A stretch of 56,567 nt of DNA from Thermaerobacter marianensis (GTDB lineage: Bacteria; Bacillota; Sulfobacillia; DVGY01): positions 8,666 to 65,232 of the forward strand of contig DYGY01000003.1 in the NCBI GenBank assembly GCA_020724425.1, read 5' to 3'. This document shows positions 52,478-56,567 of the stretch, one piece after another (the first letter of the stretch is position 1; the number at the start of each line of letters is the position of its first letter). The notes beneath the pieces are model-generated. The model saw nothing but the letters and a program-made list of their open reading frames with translations. It was not told the DNA's origin and did not search any database. The position numbers and the translations under genes are program-made.

Positions 52478-53993
52478 CGTTGTGTACTCCTAACTGCAAG
52501 AAGAAATCCTTGTTATCACCACTATAGCCAGTAGTACAGGTATTACAGGCCTCACTAAACTCAAAACCTGCACTTCCCTGTTCAGCATAAACATTAGAGA
52601 ACTCTTCTCTCTTTGAAGGAGGTACAACAAAGCGGTCTTCATATTTGGCAATAGCTAATAGCTGATACATCTCACTGACTGCCTTCTCAGTCAGACCAGT
52701 ATCCTCAAGCGCCCTGCTATTAGCCTCTTTACCCACAGTAACTGATCTCATATAGCTTCTCATGGCTACAAGCTTCTTTAAGACATCCCGAACCACATCT
52801 CCATCTCCGGCAGTTAACATATTAGCCAGATACTGAATGGGAATCCTCATTTCATCAAGAGCCGGGAAAATCTCATCCGCATTATAGATACTACCCTGAC
52901 CCTCAAAGAGATTCATCACCGGACTTAAGGGTGGTACATACCAAACCATTGGTAACGTCCGATATTCAGGATGCAGCGGTAAAGCCACTTTATACTCAAC
53001 AGCCAACTTATATACAGGAGACTTTCTAGCGGCATTAAGCCACTCCTCAGAAATACCATCCTCTTTAGCTTTGGCAATAATCTCTGGATCATTTGGATCT
53101 AAGAACAAATCTAAGTGAGCTCCATATAGATCCTTTTCATCAGCAGTATTAGCAACCTCAGCTACCCTATCAGCATCATAAAGCAAAATACCTATATACC
53201 TTAGACGACCTGTACAGCTCTCTGCACAAACAGTAGGCAGTCCCGCTTCAATCCTTGGATAGCAGAAAGTACACTTCTCAGCCTTATTAGTATCCCAGTT
53301 GAAATATACTTTCTTATAAGGACAACCAGAAACACAGAAACGCCAACCTCTACAGGCCTCCTGGTCAACAAGAACAATCCCATCTTCATCCCTCTTGTAC
53401 ATAGCTCCAGAAGGACAGGAAGCCACACAAGCAGGATTAAGACAATGCTCACACATCCTTGGTAAATGCATCATAAAGGCCTGCTCAAACTCAAAGCGAA
53501 CAGATTCCTCCATAGCTGCCAAATTAGGATCCTTAGGACCGGTAATATGCCCGCCAGCCAAGTCATCCTCCCAGTTAGGACCCCACTCCAGATCAATCTT
53601 TTCTCCAGTAATGATGGAATGGGACCTGGCCACAGGTTGATGCTTTCTTCCCGGACTATTAGTTAAAGTCTCATAATCATAGTTCCAAGGTTCATAGTAA
53701 TCATCAATAGTTGGCAGATCTGGATTATGGAAGATTTGAGCCAGCTTCTCAAGCTTTCCTCCAGCCTTTAGCTCAAGCTTCCCTTTCTTTAACTGCCAGC
53801 CACCCCGATACTTCTCCTGATTCTCCCACTCCTTGGGGTAACCAATACCAGGTTTTGTCTCAACATTGTTAAACCACATATATTCCGCACCCTTGCGGTT
53901 AGTCCACGTATTCTTACAGGTCACACTACAGGTATGACAACCAATACACTTATCGAGGTTCATCACCATAGCTACTTGGGCCTTAATCTTCAA
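52470..53993 (-). CDS. narH: Respiratory nitrate reductase beta subunit NarH
   Basis: Iron-sulfur electron-transfer subunit of 507 residues. All four cluster motifs are present: CIGCHTCSVTCKNTW near 17-31, CEHCLNPACVASCPSG near 182-197, CRGWRFCVSGCPYKKVYFN near 214-232 (the Trp marks the 3Fe-4S cluster) and CTFCYPRIEAGLP with VCAESCTGRLRYIG near 240-270. Start TTG 53993 lies inside the narG end with AAGGAGG nine bases upstream. It bridges NarI to NarG. Confidence 0.97.
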   Translation of the reverse strand: MKIKAQVAMVMNLDKCIGCHTCSVTCKNTWTNRKGAEYMWFNNVETKPGIGYPKEWENQEKYRGGWQLKKGKLELKAGGKLEKLAQIFHNPDLPTIDDYYEPWNYDYETLTNSPGRKHQPVARSHSIITGEKIDLEWGPNWEDDLAGGHITGPKDPNLAAMEESVRFEFEQAFMMHLPRMCEHCLNPACVASCPSGAMYKRDEDGIVLVDQEACRGWRFCVSGCPYKKVYFNWDTNKAEKCTFCYPRIEAGLPTVCAESCTGRLRYIGILLYDADRVAEVANTADEKDLYGAHLDLFLDPNDPEIIAKAKEDGISEEWLNAARKSPVYKLAVEYKVALPLHPEYRTLPMVWYVPPLSPVMNLFEGQGSIYNADEIFPALDEMRIPIQYLANMLTAGDGDVVRDVLKKLVAMRSYMRSVTVGKEANSRALEDTGLTEKAVSEMYQLLAIAKYEDRFVVPPSKREEFSNVYAEQGSAGFEFSEACNTCTTGYSGDNKDFFLQLGVHNDE

Positions 53994-56567
53994 GCCAGGA
54001 CACCTCCTTTAACTTGCGGACAACAACAGATAGATCCCTCTGGTTACCAGTAGGTCCATAATAGTTAAACCCATAACTCAACTGAGCATAACCACCAATA
54101 ACATGAGTTGGCTTTAAGTGAATCCTTGTCGGACTATTATGGGTACCACCACGAGTATTAGTAATCTTGGAACCAGGTACATTAATGTGTTTGTCCTGAG
54201 CATGATACATAAAAGCCATGCCCCTTGGAATCCTGTGACTAACAACTGCTTTTGCCACAACAACACCATTACGGTTATACACCTCTAACCAGTCATTATC
54301 ATCAGCATCGATCTCAGCTGCATCATCCTTGTTAATCCACACATGTGGACCACCACGGAACAGCGTTAACATATGCAGATTATCACCATAGGTACTGTGG
54401 ATATTCCACTTACCATGTGGTGTCAGATACTGCAATGTTATCTCTTTACCCTCACTAGCAGGCTGATTCTCCACCTTATTAAACGGTACATGGGGTAGAA
54501 CAGGCTTATATACCGGCAAAGCCTCACCAAAGTTCAACAGAAGTTCATGATCCACATAGAACTGCTGCCTACCTGTTAAAGTTCTAAAAGGTACCATCTT
54601 ATCTATATTGGTTGTAAATGGTGAATACTTACGTTCACCCTTGTTGTAACCACTAAAAATAGGTGAAGAGATAACCTTCTTGGGTTGAGCAGTAATATTA
54701 GCTAGAGTAAAGTGTTCTGCTGCTCTATCCTCAGCAATATCTCTAAGCTTAAGTCCTGTCTTTTTCTCTTCAGCTTCCCAGGCCTTAACTGCCATACTGC
54801 CATTAGTTGCACTAGACAGTGTCAGGATAATTTCAGCAGCATCCCTATCCTCTTCAATTTTTGGCCTTCCCTTGCCAACACCTGACTCAGCAACACCAAG
54901 AATGCTCTTTAGCTTCTCATATTCCTCTTTTCCAGACCAACCAAGCCCATGGAAACCAATAGGGTTTTTCTCTGCAAGAGGACCTAGAGAAGTGAACTTC
55001 TCATAAACTTGGGTATAGTCTCTCTCTACAGGCACAAGTTTTGGCATGGTCTTACCAGGGATAGCCTCAACCTCACCCTTGCTCCAATCCCGTATCTTGC
55101 CATATGGTTGCGCTAACTCATCAGGAGAGTCATGCAAAAGTGGAGCAGCAACCACATCTACCCTTGGCTCACTAAGATAAGTCTTAGCCATCTCGGTAAA
55201 ATCCCTAGCCAGACCCTTAAAGATATTCCAGTCCGATTTTGCCTCCCATGGAGGAGTAATGGCTGGGTTTAACGGATGAATGAATGGATGCATATCCGTA
55301 CTACTTAAATCATGTTTCTCATACCAAGTAGCAGCAGGCAGAACAATATCTGAATACATGGCTGTACCTGACATACGGAAATCAAGATTGACCATCAAAT
55401 CAAGCTTACCTTCAGGAGCTTCCTCTCTCCAGACTACCTCTTCAGTCTTAAAGTCGGAACTCTCATCCCCCAAAAGACCATGAGAAGTACCAAGGAAATG
55501 CTTAAGGAAATACTCATGTCCCTTACCGGAACTAGAGATGAGATTAGCTCTCCAGACAAACAAGATCCTCGGGAAGTTTACAGGATCATCAGGATCCTCA
55601 ATAGCAAACTTCATCTTGCCTGCCTTAAGCTCATCAACAATATACTCAGCAACCTCTTTGCCAGAATTCTTAGCTTCCTCCACCAGATTTAAAGAGTTAC
55701 GATTAAACTGGGGATATGAAGGTAACCAACCCAACCTTGCTGCCAAAACATTATAATCTGCAGGATGTCTATACCTTGGTTTGCCAGAAGTGGCTGCAGT
55801 CAACTGATCGATAGGCAACTCCTCATAACGCCACTGATCGGTAGCGAAATAGTAGTATGAGGTAGCATTCTGCAATCTTGGTGGCATCTGCCAGTCTCTA
55901 GCAAAAGCAACTGTCTGCCAACCTTCCATTGGTCTAACCTTCTCCTGACCAACATAATGAGCCCAGCCACCACCATTAACACCCTGAGAACCAGTAAGCA
56001 ATACCAGATTCAAGATACTGCGATAAATCGTATCGGCATTATACCAGTGATTAATACCAGCACCCATAATAATCATCGACTTACCTTCAGTATCAACAGC
56101 ATTCTGAGCAAACTCCCTGGCAATAGAAATAACCTGATTCCTGTTAACACCAGTCAGACTTTCCTGCCAGGCTGGGGTATAAGGGATCTCATCATCATAA
56201 CTACTTGGATAGTCACCAGGTAACCCTCTATCAATACCATAGTTAGCTAACATCAAATCAAACACTGTAGTTACATACAAAATCTCCCCATTTTTTGTAA
56301 CCTTCTTAACAGGTACTGACCTAGGTAAAACCTCACTCTTGCCGTCACTGAAATAGGGTATATCTATCGAGACGACCTCATCTTCTAGACCTAACAAAGA
56401 CAACAAGGGTTCAATCTCACCTTCAGCATTAGCAAGATTGAGATTCCACTCACCCTTACCTTCCCATCTGTGACCAATAGTGCCATTAGGAGAAACCATC
56501 TTGTTGTTCCTATCCATCATGATTGGTTTCCACTCAGCATTGCTTAAAGGCAAGCCTAGATCACTAG
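53983..56567 (-). CDS. narG: Respiratory nitrate reductase alpha subunit NarG (5' part beyond window)
   Basis: The C-terminal 861 codons or so of the molybdenum bis-MGD catalytic subunit, which reduces nitrate to nitrite. The frame continues through the right edge (SDLGLPLSNAEW), so the N-terminal iron-sulfur motif and twin-arginine-like leader are outside. Visible blocks include MGAGINHWYNADTIYRSILN, MSGTAMYSDIVLPAATWYEK and the C-terminal molybdopterin-binding domain (AEIDADDNDWLEVYNRNG, MYHAQDKHINVPGSK). No frameshift is seen. It heads the narGHJI-narK operon. Confidence 0.96.
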   Translation of the reverse strand, partial: SDLGLPLSNAEWKPIMMDRNNKMVSPNGTIGHRWEGKGEWNLNLANAEGEIEPLLSLLGLEDEVVSIDIPYFSDGKSEVLPRSVPVKKVTKNGEILYVTTVFDLMLANYGIDRGLPGDYPSSYDDEIPYTPAWQESLTGVNRNQVISIAREFAQNAVDTEGKSMIIMGAGINHWYNADTIYRSILNLVLLTGSQGVNGGGWAHYVGQEKVRPMEGWQTVAFARDWQMPPRLQNATSYYYFATDQWRYEELPIDQLTAATSGKPRYRHPADYNVLAARLGWLPSYPQFNRNSLNLVEEAKNSGKEVAEYIVDELKAGKMKFAIEDPDDPVNFPRILFVWRANLISSSGKGHEYFLKHFLGTSHGLLGDESSDFKTEEVVWREEAPEGKLDLMVNLDFRMSGTAMYSDIVLPAATWYEKHDLSSTDMHPFIHPLNPAITPPWEAKSDWNIFKGLARDFTEMAKTYLSEPRVDVVAAPLLHDSPDELAQPYGKIRDWSKGEVEAIPGKTMPKLVPVERDYTQVYEKFTSLGPLAEKNPIGFHGLGWSGKEEYEKLKSILGVAESGVGKGRPKIEEDRDAAEIILTLSSATNGSMAVKAWEAEEKKTGLKLRDIAEDRAAEHFTLANITAQPKKVISSPIFSGYNKGERKYSPFTTNIDKMVPFRTLTGRQQFYVDHELLLNFGEALPVYKPVLPHVPFNKVENQPASEGKEITLQYLTPHGKWNIHSTYGDNLHMLTLFRGGPHVWINKDDAAEIDADDNDWLEVYNRNGVVVAKAVVSHRIPRGMAFMYHAQDKHINVPGSKITNTRGGTHNSPTRIHLKPTHVIGGYAQLSYGFNYYGPTGNQRDLSVVVRKLKEVSWLED

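Overview
The window comes from a low-to-moderate GC Bacillota (Firmicutes) chromosome, most likely an anaerobic or facultatively nitrate-respiring spore-former of the clostridial side. Evidence: a SpoVT regulator, a Spo0F-like receiver preceded by two perfect Spo0A boxes, the MurT/GatD pair, IreB, many AGGAGG-type ribosome binding sites with TTG/GTG starts, and Firmicutes-type CobA-HemD and HemA/HemX heme genes. It also carries respiratory nitrate reductase and a System I (Ccm) cytochrome c maturation set. I cannot name the genus from sequence alone. Almost everything from 1 to 41.5 kb is on the minus strand; the rest is mixed.

Layout (minus strand unless noted). 0-2.1 kb: Mg-chelatase-like AAA+ ATPase and an unrecognised partner cut by the window edge. 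2.2-4.3 kb: secD-secF. 4.4-6.25 kb: HD-domain protein and a decayed ABC-class ATPase pseudogene. 6.3-8.8 kb: small plus-strand protein, gatD and murT. 8.9-10 kb: a lone half-size chromate transporter, then on plus tRNA-Pro(CGG) and a tautomerase. 10-12.7 kb: Nudix hydrolase plus a tandem amidohydrolase pair, one member of which has lost its metal ligands. 12.9-17.6 kb: B12-dependent acyl-CoA mutase (two subunits), MeaB, acyl-CoA dehydrogenase and TetR. 17.6-18.6 kb: non-coding stretch with scrambled IS21-family debris. 18.6-25.7 kb: menG-hemA-hemX-siroheme dehydrogenase-hemC-cobA/hemD-hemB. 25.8-31.6 kb: mdh-fumAB-malic enzyme-sucCD. 31.7-38.6 kb: ccdA, resA and ccmEF-x-ABCD. 38.7-41.5 kb: a secreted lipase-like protein and a small exported partner. 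41.6-50 kb: yetF (+), deoC, a catalytically degenerate tyrosine-recombinase-like ORF (+), spoVT, a HepT remnant, ireB-like, spo0F-like, an EamA transporter, ftsH and a TPR/HD-GYP protein (+). 50-56.6 kb: narGHJI-narK, with narG running off the end.

How they fit: the C4 acid block (Mdh, fumarase, malic enzyme, SucCD) and the B12 mutase together could interconvert pyruvate or oxaloacetate with succinyl-CoA and methylmalonyl-CoA, although no epimerase or carboxylase is present here. The heme, siroheme and menaquinone genes, the Ccm system and Nar form a coherent respiratory module: menaquinol and c/b-type hemes for nitrate respiration.

The most unusual signals are: the active/dead amidohydrolase pair; a Cys-type CcmE whose usual CxxxY motif reads CPSKF, beside a CcmF with a C-terminal zinc ribbon and an uncharacterised membrane protein; the recombinase-like ORF without catalytic residues; the 0A boxes in front of the Spo0F-like gene; and a pair of TGAAC-N4-GTTCA sites around the TetR gene, one inside the upstream operon's terminator. 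I found no single large novel defence or biosynthetic system.
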